Shown here piece after piece: positions 1-7,529 of a DNA stretch of 64,000 nucleotides. This DNA is from Rhodococcus sp. NBC_00297 (GTDB lineage: Bacteria; Actinomycetota; Actinomycetes; Mycobacteriales; Mycobacteriaceae). The notes under the pieces are model-generated. The model worked only from the letters and a program-made list of their open reading frames with translations, was not told the origin of the DNA and did no database searches. The DNA is taken from assembly GCF_036173065.1 (NCBI RefSeq), contig NZ_CP108041.1:4467001-4531000 (forward strand), written 5' to 3'. A program made the translations under genes and the position numbers. Each line of letters begins with the position of its first letter. Positions within the stretch are counted from its first letter, which is position 1.

Positions 1-1
1 C

Positions 2-532
2 GTCGACCTCGCCTCGATGGGCGAGATCGACGTCGACCCGAACGACACCGAGTCCGAGGTCCTGGTCATGAGCGACCCCACCCGCGGCCGGTACGCGAAG
101 GTCGTCGTCCGCAAGGACCGCCTGGTCGGCGCGGTGATGCTCGGCAACCCGGAAGTCGTCGGAACGCTCAGCCAGTACTTCGACGGCGGATCGCTCGTCC
201 CCGTCGACCGTATGACCCTGCTGCTCGGGCACCTCGTCGGTGGACCCACCGAGAGCGCCAACCCGTCGACCATGCCCGACGCAGCCGTGATCTGCCGCTG
301 CAACACCGTCACCAAGAAGCACTTGGTCAGCGCGTGGCGCGGCGGTGCCCACACCCCCGAGGCCATGGCCGAGAAGACCCGCGCCACCACCGGTTGCGGT
401 AGCTGCGTGGGTGTCGTCGACGGCCTCTGCGACTGGCTGCACCGAGCGGATCCCGTCCCCGACAACGACCGGCCTCCGGCCTTCCCGGTCCCCGACAACG
501 ACCGGCCTCCGGCCTTCCCGGTCACCGCATGA
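2..532 (+). CDS. FAD-dependent oxidoreductase with C-terminal BFD-like [2Fe-2S] domain (5' partial)
   Basis: The reading frame is open from the window edge, so the N-terminus with the FAD and NAD domains is missing; 176 residues are visible. The visible part has the C-terminal fold of pyridine-nucleotide disulfide oxidoreductases, then a BFD-like ferredoxin domain with a CRC pair and a CGSC pair. This arrangement is known in electron-transfer subunits of assimilatory nitrate/nitrite reductases (NasB-like), and nirB follows directly. I infer that it passes electrons from NAD(P)H to a nitrate reductase lying upstream of the window. The C-terminus carries an 11-residue sequence twice, encoded by a 33-bp tandem duplication. 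The family call is firm; the NasB-like role is inferred from context. Confidence 0.75.
   Translation, partial: VDLASMGEIDVDPNDTESEVLVMSDPTRGRYAKVVVRKDRLVGAVMLGNPEVVGTLSQYFDGGSLVPVDRMTLLLGHLVGGPTESANPSTMPDAAVICRCNTVTKKHLVSAWRGGAHTPEAMAEKTRATTGCGSCVGVVDGLCDWLHRADPVPDNDRPPAFPVPDNDRPPAFPVTA
455..520 (+). repeat. Perfect 33-bp tandem duplication, two copies
   Basis: Copies at 455-487 and 488-520 are identical. Being 33 bp, the duplication keeps the frame and repeats VPDNDRPPAFP near the C-terminus of the oxidoreductase. It lies outside the ferredoxin domain, so it is probably neutral and recent. Confidence 0.97.
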
Positions 533-579
533 CCGACCCGAGTCACACCACCCGTTCACCGTTTCCCGAGGAGATTGTC

Positions 580-3093
580 ATGACCGACCAGACCGCTCAC
601 CGCACAGTCGTGGTGGTGGGACACGGAATGGTGGGCCACCGGTTCGTCGAGGCGCTGCGCGCACGCGACACGGCCGGCGAGTGGTCCGTCACCGTCCTCT
701 GCGAGGAGGCCCTCCCCGCCTACGACCGCGTCGGGCTCTCGTCCTACGTCGGCGCCTGGGACCACAAGGAACTCGCGTTGGCGGGCAACGACTATGTCGG
801 GGACACCGCGGTGACCCTGCGTACCGGCGTGCGGGCCGAGTCGATCGACCGCGACGCTCGGGTGGTCACCACCTCGGACGGTGCGGTGGTGCCGTACGAC
901 GCGCTGGTCATGGCCACGGGGTCCTACCCGTTCGTCCCCCCCATCGCGGGGCACGACCTCGATCGCTGCTTCGTCTATCGCACGATCGACGACCTGGATC
1001 GTATCCGCACCTGCGCCGACGCGGCCGGCCCCGGCGCAGTGGGAGTGGTCGTCGGCGGCGGCCTGCTCGGTCTCGAGGCCGCGAACGCCCTGAAGCAGAT
1101 GGGCATGACGCCGCACGTTGTGGAATTCGCGCCGCGACTGATGCCGCTGCAGGTCGACGAGGGCGGCGGTGCGGTCCTGGCGAAGCTCGTCACCGAGCTC
1201 GGTGTCACCGTCCACGCCGGTGTCGGCACCTCGGCCATCGCCGAGAACGATCACGGCATCGACGTCACTCTGGCGGACGGCAGCGTCATCGACGCCGCCC
1301 TGCTGGTGTTCTCGGCGGGTGTCCGCCCGCAGGACGCTCTCGCCCGTACAAGCGGCCTCCCGGTCGGCGAGCGTGGTGGCATCCTCACCGACATCGGTTG
1401 CCGTACCGAGGATCCCGCGATCTACGCCATCGGCGAGTGTGCGGCCATCGAGGGCCGGTGCTACGGCCTCGTCGCTCCGGGGTACTCCAGCGCGGAGGTC
1501 GTCGCCGATCGGCTCGTCGGCGGTACCGCCGAGTTCCCGGGCGCGGACCTCTCGACCAAGCTCAAACTGCTCGGTGTCGACGTCGCCAGTTTCGGGGACG
1601 CGATGGGCGCCACCGAGGGCGCACTCGAGGTGGTGCTCAACGATGCCGCGAAGGGCACCTACGCCAAGCTCGTGCTGTCGGACGACGCGAGGACTCTGCT
1701 CGGCGGCATCCTCGTGGGGGACGCGTCGGCGTACGCGACGCTGCGCCCGCTCGTCGGCCGCGAACTCCCGGGCGATCCGGCTGCACTGATCTCGCCGAGC
1801 GGCGAGAAGCTCGGCGCCGGAGCGCTTCCCGACGATGCCGAGGTGTGCTCGTGCAACGGTGTGGACAAGGGGACCATCTGCTCGGCCATCGCTGCGGGCG
1901 CCTGCGACATCGCTTCGGTCAAGTCCTGCACCGACGCCGGCACCACGTGCGGTGGCTGTCTCCCCACGATCAAGCAGTTGCTCGCCGCGTCGGGCGTGGT
2001 CATGTCGAAGGCCCTGTGCGAGCACTTCTCCCAGTCGAGGCGCGAGTTGTTCGAGATCGTCGCCGGCGCGGGCATCCGCACGTTCTCCGGTCTCGTCGCC
2101 GCTCACGGCCGCGGCGCCGGTTGCGACATCTGCAAGCCGGTCGTGGCCTCGATCCTGGCGTCCACGTCCTCGGAACACATCCTCGACGGTGAGCAGGCTG
2201 CCCTGCAGGACACCAACGATCACTTCCTCGCGAACATCCAGAAGAACGGCACCTACTCCGTCGTTCCTCGTATGCCGGGTGGCGAGTGCACACCGGAGCA
2301 GCTCATCGTCATCGGTGAGGTCGCGCGCGACTTCGGGCTGTACACCAAGGTGACGGGCGGCCAGCGCATCGACATGTTCGGCGCACGCGTCGAGCAGCTC
2401 CCCGCCATCTGGAAGCGACTGGTCGACGCCGGCATGGAATCGGGCCAGGCGTACGGCAAGTCGCTGCGCACGGTGAAGAGCTGTGTCGGCTCGACCTGGT
2501 GCCGCTACGGCGTCCAGGACTCGGTGGGAATGGCCGTCGATCTCGAGAAGCGGTACCGCGGTCTGCGGTCGCCGCACAAGATCAAGTTCGGGGTGTCCGG
2601 TTGTGCGCGCGAATGTGCCGAGGCGCGCGGCAAGGACGTCGGCATCATCGCCACCGAGAGCGGATGGAATCTCTACGTCGGCGGCAACGGCGGCCAGTCG
2701 CCGAAGCACGCGCAACTCCTCGCGTCGGGGTTGGACGACACCACCCTCGTCCGGTACATCGACCGGTACCTCATGTTCTACGTGCGCACGGCGGACCGCC
2801 TGCAGCGCACGGCGCCGTGGGTCGAGAGTCTCGAGGGCGGACTCGACCACCTGCGCGCCGTCGTGTGCGAGGACAGCCTGGGTATCGCCGCGGACCTCGA
2901 GGCAGCGATGGCGTCGCACGTCGAGGGCTACAGGGACGAGTGGCGGGGTGTGTTGGAGGACGAGACCAAGCTCGCGCGCTTCGTCTCGTTCGTCAACGCC
3001 CCGGAGGAGTCCGACCCCACCGTCTCGTTCGACGAGTCCGGTGCCCGCAAGGTTCCGGTCCTGATGGGGATGCCGTCCGTTCCGGTCGGGTGA
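580..3093 (+). CDS. nirB: Nitrite reductase [NAD(P)H] large subunit NirB
   Basis: Reduces nitrite to ammonium in the cytoplasm with NAD(P)H, siroheme and an Fe-S cluster. The 837 residues are of normal NirB length. In order they show an N-terminal FAD site (VVVVGHGMVG), a central NAD site (VVVGGGLLGLEAA), a BFD-like domain with CSCNG and CGGC near residues 423-460, and the nitrite/sulfite reductase half. The siroheme-[4Fe-4S] ligands CVGSTWC (about residue 635) and CARECAEA (about 675) are intact. An upstream in-frame ATG at 529 exists, but GAGGAG at 568-573 lies six bases before the ATG at 580, so I chose 580. The gene heads nirB-nirD and the siroheme genes. Confidence 0.95.
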   Translation: MTDQTAHRTVVVVGHGMVGHRFVEALRARDTAGEWSVTVLCEEALPAYDRVGLSSYVGAWDHKELALAGNDYVGDTAVTLRTGVRAESIDRDARVVTTSDGAVVPYDALVMATGSYPFVPPIAGHDLDRCFVYRTIDDLDRIRTCADAAGPGAVGVVVGGGLLGLEAANALKQMGMTPHVVEFAPRLMPLQVDEGGGAVLAKLVTELGVTVHAGVGTSAIAENDHGIDVTLADGSVIDAALLVFSAGVRPQDALARTSGLPVGERGGILTDIGCRTEDPAIYAIGECAAIEGRCYGLVAPGYSSAEVVADRLVGGTAEFPGADLSTKLKLLGVDVASFGDAMGATEGALEVVLNDAAKGTYAKLVLSDDARTLLGGILVGDASAYATLRPLVGRELPGDPAALISPSGEKLGAGALPDDAEVCSCNGVDKGTICSAIAAGACDIASVKSCTDAGTTCGGCLPTIKQLLAASGVVMSKALCEHFSQSRRELFEIVAGAGIRTFSGLVAAHGRGAGCDICKPVVASILASTSSEHILDGEQAALQDTNDHFLANIQKNGTYSVVPRMPGGECTPEQLIVIGEVARDFGLYTKVTGGQRIDMFGARVEQLPAIWKRLVDAGMESGQAYGKSLRTVKSCVGSTWCRYGVQDSVGMAVDLEKRYRGLRSPHKIKFGVSGCARECAEARGKDVGIIATESGWNLYVGGNGGQSPKHAQLLASGLDDTTLVRYIDRYLMFYVRTADRLQRTAPWVESLEGGLDHLRAVVCEDSLGIAADLEAAMASHVEGYRDEWRGVLEDETKLARFVSFVNAPEESDPTVSFDESGARKVPVLMGMPSVPVG

Positions 3094-3162
3094 GTGGCGG
3101 TCATGTCGCCGTAACGGCCGAGTAACACCAGCCCCGTAGAACTGTCCCCAGGGAGGACCACC

Positions 3163-3618
3163 ATGACTGTCATCGACTCAGCACCTCGCCATTCCACGAC
3201 CGTGACCAGCGGCGACACCGACGAGTGGATCACCGCGCTCGCACTCTCGGAACTCACTCCGGGTCGGGGAGTCGCCGTGTTGCTGCCCTCCGGGGCGCAG
3301 GTGGCGTTGTTCCGCACCGGCGACGAGGAGCTGTTCGCCGTGAGCAACATCGACCCCTTCGGACGGGCCGCCGTGATGTCGCGCGGACTGGTCGGGGACC
3401 GCGGCGGCGAGCCGACCGTCGCGTCGCCGTTGCTCAAGCAGGTATTCTCGCTGGTGGACGGCCGTTGCCTCGACGACCCGGACACGACCTTGGCGGTACA
3501 CGAGGTCACCGTGATCGACGGCGTCGTCGCAGTGTCCGCCCAGCCCTCGGGCGCATCGACCCAGACCTCGGGCACATCCGTCCGGCCGAGAAGTGGAACG
3601 GAGACGACATCCCCGTGA
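3163..3618 (+). CDS. nirD: Nitrite reductase [NAD(P)H] small subunit NirD
   Basis: A 151-residue Rieske-fold small subunit that partners NirB. The recognisable core is the stretch around VAVLLPSGAQVALFRTGDEE and the VSNIDPF motif. As in other NirD proteins, the Cys/His ligands of a true Rieske cluster are missing, so it should carry no cluster. The ATG at 3163 has GGGAGG 5-10 bases upstream. The C-terminal tail after residue 125 is rich in Ser and Thr and less conserved. Its stop overlaps the GTG start of the next gene, so translation is probably coupled. Confidence 0.93.
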   Translation: MTVIDSAPRHSTTVTSGDTDEWITALALSELTPGRGVAVLLPSGAQVALFRTGDEELFAVSNIDPFGRAAVMSRGLVGDRGGEPTVASPLLKQVFSLVDGRCLDDPDTTLAVHEVTVIDGVVAVSAQPSGASTQTSGTSVRPRSGTETTSP

Positions 3619-4823
3619 TCGATCAGCCGACCTCGTCCGACGCTCCCCTCGCGGGGTTCACCGTGGGCGTCACCGCGGCTCGACGCGCCGACGAACTGGC
3701 CTCGCTGCTGGTACGGCGCGGAGCGAACGTGGTGCACGCCCCGGCGATCAGGATCATTCCGCTGTCGGACGATGCGGAGCTCGGTCGTCGTACCCGCGAG
3801 ATCATCGAGTTTCCGCCGGCTGTCACCGTGGCCACCACGGGCATCGGTTTCCGTGGCTGGATGGAGGCCGCCGACGGGTGGGGCGACGCCGAGGAGCTCA
3901 CTCGGGCCCTCGAGGGCACCCGCATCCTCGCCCGTGGGCCGAAGGCCAAGGGAGCCATCCGTGCAGCAGGTCTGCGCGAGGAGTGGTCACCGGAGTCCGA
4001 GTCGTCCGCGGAGGTGCTGGAACATCTGTTGGCGGAGGGCGTGGACGGCGTCCGCGTCGCGGTGCAACTGCACGGCGCCACCACCGAGTGGGAGCCGGTT
4101 CCGGACTTCTGCGAGGTGCTGCGGCAGGCCGGCGCGACGGTCATCCCGGTTCCGGTCTACCGCTGGGTGCAACCCGACGACTCGGCACCGATGGACCGCA
4201 TGATCGAGGCCGTACTGTGTGGTGACCTCGATGCGGTGACCTTCACCAGTGCCCCCGCCGTGGCCTCGATGTTGATGCGCGCCAAGGAGAACGGTGTGCT
4301 GGAACCGATGCTGCAGTCGTTCCGCGATCGGGTGCTCGCCGTGTGCGTCGGGCCCGTGACCTCCGCTCCGCTCGACGTACTGGGTGTTCCCACGACGGCG
4401 CCCGCGCGGGCGCGTGTCGGAGCTCTCGTGCGCCACGTCGCCGACGAACTTCCGCGTCGAGCGGGCATCGTCCGGGCCGGCGGTCACGAGTTGCGCGTTC
4501 TCGGCGCGTGCGTCGTCGTCGACGGCACACCCAAGGCTCTGTCACCCGCGGGCATGGCCGTGCTGAAGACTCTCGCTCGCCGTCCCGGACAGGTGATCTC
4601 CCGCGAGGACCTGCTCGCCGCTCTGCCGGGTGGGGGCGGCGACACCCATGCCGTCGAGACGGCCATGGCGCGAGTGCGGTCCGCGCTCGGCGCACCCAGA
4701 GCGATCCAGACCGTCGTCAAGCGGGGATACCGCCTCGCCGTCGACGACAGCGCGGACGACCTGATCGACGCCGTGTCGAGTGCTCCGGGCGGCGGCCTCG
4801 GCCGGACGGGGGAGGCGTCGTGA
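3615..4823 (+). CDS. Uroporphyrinogen-III synthase-like (HemD) protein with C-terminal winged-helix domain
   Basis: A 402-residue protein with a HemD-type domain (about residues 15-265) and an OmpR/PhoB-type winged helix (about 290-375, with a typical recognition region ending in VVKRGYRLAV). The same fusion is known in mycobacteria (Rv0260c), where it is listed as a regulator. The GTG start at 3615 overlaps the nirD stop, and its own stop overlaps the start of the chelatase gene. The HemD fold may make or sense tetrapyrrole; with the DNA-binding domain I infer a link between siroheme supply and nir transcription. Whether the enzyme activity remains cannot be seen from sequence. Confidence 0.88.
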   Translation: MIDQPTSSDAPLAGFTVGVTAARRADELASLLVRRGANVVHAPAIRIIPLSDDAELGRRTREIIEFPPAVTVATTGIGFRGWMEAADGWGDAEELTRALEGTRILARGPKAKGAIRAAGLREEWSPESESSAEVLEHLLAEGVDGVRVAVQLHGATTEWEPVPDFCEVLRQAGATVIPVPVYRWVQPDDSAPMDRMIEAVLCGDLDAVTFTSAPAVASMLMRAKENGVLEPMLQSFRDRVLAVCVGPVTSAPLDVLGVPTTAPARARVGALVRHVADELPRRAGIVRAGGHELRVLGACVVVDGTPKALSPAGMAVLKTLARRPGQVISREDLLAALPGGGGDTHAVETAMARVRSALGAPRAIQTVVKRGYRLAVDDSADDLIDAVSSAPGGGLGRTGEAS

Positions 4824-5548
4824 GCGATCCTCGACTCGTCCTCGTCGCGCACGGCACGCGCAACCCCGCCGGCGTCGAGGTGATCGCCGCGCTGGCCGAC
4901 GCCGTGGCTCCGCACGTGGGCTCGGTGCGGGTCGCCTTCGTCGACGTGCTGGGACCCACTCCGTCGGAGGTCCTGCGCGATGTCGACGGTCCCGTCGTGG
5001 TCGTGCCCGCCTTCCTGGCCTCGGGCTATCACGTGCACGCGGACGTGCCCCGCGAAATCGCCGAGAGCGGTCACGACGACGTCCACGTCACCCGCGCACT
5101 GGGCCCGGATCTCGATCTCGCGCGGGTACTGCGTGACAGGCTCGAGCAGATCGGATGGACGACCGGCGATCGCATCGTCCTCGCCGCGGCGGGCTCCTCC
5201 GACGTGCGGGCCCTCGACGACGTGCACACCGCGGCGGATCAGCTCGCCGCCGTCACCGGATCGGCGGTCACCGTCGCCTACGTCGCCACAGGCGAGCCGC
5301 GCGCGGCGGACCTGGTCCCCACTCTGAAGGCCACCGGGGAGAAGGTCTTCGTCGCCTCGTACCTGTTGGCGCCCGGCCTCTTTCACACGAGGTTGCAGTC
5401 CGCTGGAGCGGACGGTGTCACCGAACCGCTGGGGCTGCACGGGGGAGTGGTGCAGCTGCTCGTCGATCGCTACCGCGAGGGTGCCGACGTCATCTCTGCG
5501 GCAGCGGCACGATCTCGACGGGAGCGCCCGGACTCCGGCCCGCAGTGA
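4820..5548 (+). CDS. CbiX-type sirohydrochlorin chelatase
   Basis: A 242-residue protein with two tandem CbiX-like halves. The N-terminal half begins LVLVAHGTRN with the metal-binding His and has a second His region around SGYHVHADVP; the second half has YLLAPGLFHTRL. Family members insert Fe2+ (or Co2+) into sirohydrochlorin. Next to nirB the ferrochelatase step for siroheme is the likely role. The start is GTG at 4820 in a GTGA overlap with the upstream gene. The last 59 bp overlap the 3' end of the convergent MobA-MoeA gene. Confidence 0.88.
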   Translation: MSDPRLVLVAHGTRNPAGVEVIAALADAVAPHVGSVRVAFVDVLGPTPSEVLRDVDGPVVVVPAFLASGYHVHADVPREIAESGHDDVHVTRALGPDLDLARVLRDRLEQIGWTTGDRIVLAAAGSSDVRALDDVHTAADQLAAVTGSAVTVAYVATGEPRAADLVPTLKATGEKVFVASYLLAPGLFHTRLQSAGADGVTEPLGLHGGVVQLLVDRYREGADVISAAAARSRRERPDSGPQ

Positions 5549-7286
5549 CGACGGCGATGCCGTCACGGCCCACCAGCGCCGCGAGATGTGCTGTACGCAC
5601 GGAGCTCTCGCACCGCCAGGTACCCGCGCCGAGGTAGGACGCGGGCAGGGCTCGAGTGACGTCACCGGCATCGACCTCGGTGGCCAGTGTTCCGGTCAGC
5701 GGTATCGGGACGGACCGTCCGGTCAAGGCCGCGGCGATGGCGGGGCCGAGCAGCATCACCGTGGTGACGGCGGCATACGGATTGCCCGGGACACCCAGGA
5801 CCACGCGATGATCGGGCAGCTCCGAGACGGAGGCGGAACCGCCGGGGCGGCAGGCGAGTCCGTCGACGACACGGTGTGCTCCGGCGCGTCGAAGTGCGTC
5901 GTCCAGTCGATCCGCGGCGCCGCCGCCGGTCGCGCCGATGATGACTACGACGTCCGGCGGTGCGGAGTCCGCACCGCCGTGGATCGCCGCGTCGAAGGCA
6001 TCGTCGGTGTCGGCGCAGTGCGCGACGTCGGCGAGTGCGAACCCGCACGACCGTAGGTACGTCGGCATGACCGGCCCGATGGTGTCGCGGATGCGCCCGG
6101 CCGCCGGCGCGGTGTCGTCGCCGATCTCGTCGCCCGTGAGAACGAGTCGGACGGTCGGGGCGGGGCGTGTCGACGCCCGGATCACGCCGGCAGAGAGCGC
6201 GGCCGACACGACGGCGGGGGAGATCACGGTGCCCGCCGGCGCGAGTTCGCTTCCGCCGTCCCAGTCCTCGGCGATACTGCGGGCGTCGTTGCGCACGGGT
6301 GCGCCGTCCGACCGGTGGAGCAGACCGTCGTCGTCGAGAACGACGAACTCGTCGCGGACCACGCCCGACTCCGCCGGAACCGCTGCGCCGGTGGCGATGC
6401 GCACCGCGTGGCCGGTGTCGAGGACGACGTCGTCGGTGGCGCCGGCGACCACCACGGCGTCGTCGACGTGCCAGGGTCCGTCGCCGCACACGGCGTAGCC
6501 GTCCATCGCGGACGTGACGAAGCTCGGAAACGGGCGTGCGGCGATCAGCGGCTCCGCGAGCGTGCCGCCGAGGCTGTCGGCCAGCGACGCGGTACGAGGT
6601 GCGATCGCGGTGAGTCTGCTCCCCACGAGGAGGCGCGCCACCTCGACGGAGGGGCGTCTCGACGCGGTGCGGACGGCCGCGAGTTCGGTGGGCGTGTCCA
6701 CGTCGTCGATGCCGGTGAGCGCCACGGTGCCCACGACGTCCGGCAGGGCGTCGCGGATGGACGGGCCGCGCTCGGCGTCCGCCGGACAGCGTGCGAGCGC
6801 GGCGGTGACGCCTCGAACGAGGGCGTCGCGACGCCAGGCGCCCACGAGGTACTGGGTGCGACCGGTCGAGTCGGTTCCGAACACTGCTTCGACTGTCGTG
6901 TCTCGCAGCAGTTCTCGCACGAGCAGTCGGAGTGCAGGCTCGGTGATGTACGGCAGGTCGGCGGACAGGGTCAACACGACGTCGTTCTCCCGCGGACCGT
7001 CACCGTCGTCGACGGTGACGGCCAGCCCGGCCGCCAACGCACGTACCGGGCCTCCGAACGGCGGGTCCTCGCGGGTGCGGCGGACACGCCTCGGTCCCGG
7101 CGGGTCGGCAGTCACGTCGTCCGGTCCGACGAGGACGGTGACGGTGCAGAACGACGTCGCTCCCAGCACCCGATCGACGAGGGTGACTCCGTCCACGAGC
7201 GCGGCAGGCTTGGTGGTTCCCTGCATCCGTGAGCTGCGTCCGCCGGCGAGTATCAGCGCGTCCGTGCGCGCTGTGCGTCCCGACAT
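5490..7286 (-). CDS. MobA-MoeA fusion, molybdenum cofactor synthesis
   Basis: A fused protein of about 598 residues. The N-terminal 200 residues are a MobA-type NTP-transferase (LILAGGRSSRMQGTTKP nucleotide site); the rest is MoeA, with SAMDGYAV, LTGDEIG and PGNPYAAVT. MoeA inserts molybdate and MobA adds a nucleotide to the pterin. The usual MoeA GGxSVGxxD segment reads GATGGGAADRLDD, a variant. I chose the ATG at 7286; a GTG three codons upstream at 7295 is possible. Its position beside nir genes fits supply of cofactor to a nitrate reductase. The gene is convergent with, and overlaps, the chelatase gene. Confidence 0.85.
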   Translation of the reverse strand: MSGRTARTDALILAGGRSSRMQGTTKPAALVDGVTLVDRVLGATSFCTVTVLVGPDDVTADPPGPRRVRRTREDPPFGGPVRALAAGLAVTVDDGDGPRENDVVLTLSADLPYITEPALRLLVRELLRDTTVEAVFGTDSTGRTQYLVGAWRRDALVRGVTAALARCPADAERGPSIRDALPDVVGTVALTGIDDVDTPTELAAVRTASRRPSVEVARLLVGSRLTAIAPRTASLADSLGGTLAEPLIAARPFPSFVTSAMDGYAVCGDGPWHVDDAVVVAGATDDVVLDTGHAVRIATGAAVPAESGVVRDEFVVLDDDGLLHRSDGAPVRNDARSIAEDWDGGSELAPAGTVISPAVVSAALSAGVIRASTRPAPTVRLVLTGDEIGDDTAPAAGRIRDTIGPVMPTYLRSCGFALADVAHCADTDDAFDAAIHGGADSAPPDVVVIIGATGGGAADRLDDALRRAGAHRVVDGLACRPGGSASVSELPDHRVVLGVPGNPYAAVTTVMLLGPAIAAALTGRSVPIPLTGTLATEVDAGDVTRALPASYLGAGTWRCESSVRTAHLAALVGRDGIAVVTAGRSPGAPVEIVPLPQR

Positions 7287-7319
7287 GTGATCCACAGTAG
7301 TGGAGGCGACGCGGCAGCC

Positions 7320-7454
7320 TCATCGACCGGTGGTGGACACGGGCCGACTGCGCGGTGGGCCCTCGAGAGAGTGGCGACCGCCGCCCGCGACGGCGACGGC
7401 GCCGAACCCGATGCTGAGAGTGGACAGGGCCAGAAGTGTTCCGATGACGATCAT
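7320..7454 (-). CDS. Possible 44-residue single-span membrane protein
   Basis: A short reading frame with one strongly hydrophobic N-terminal segment (about residues 1-26, starting MIVIGTLLALSTLSIG) and a basic tail rich in Ser and Arg. It lies between the MobA-MoeA gene and the divergent MocR gene. No clear Shine-Dalgarno sequence precedes the ATG at 7454. I do not recognise a family. The hydrophobic start followed by a polar tail looks like a real small membrane protein, but chance cannot be excluded at this GC content. Confidence 0.35.
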   Translation of the reverse strand: MIVIGTLLALSTLSIGFGAVAVAGGGRHSLEGPPRSRPVSTTGR

Positions 7455-7490
7455 GGACAGAGTCTCGACCGGCGAAAGGCCTGATGGAGC

Positions 7491-7524
7491 AGTCCACTGG
7501 ACTCGAGTGGACTGTGGCATAGTG
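7491..7524 (+). promoter_or_regulatory. Operator and promoter of the MocR-type regulator gene
   Basis: AGTCCACT at 7491-7498 and AGTGGACT at 7506-7513 form a perfect 8-bp inverted repeat with a 7-bp spacer. CATAGT at 7519-7524 is placed as a -10 box five bases before the ATG at 7530. The repeat covers the -35 region, which suggests autoregulation by the gene product. Confidence 0.6.
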
Positions 7525-7529
7525 GCGGC

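Noticed and set aside
556-2919. 787-codon frame on the minus strand opposite nirB
   Set aside because: It is the mirror of a real gene at high GC content; the product is Arg/Asp/Gly-rich without any known motif, and nirB on the other strand is complete.
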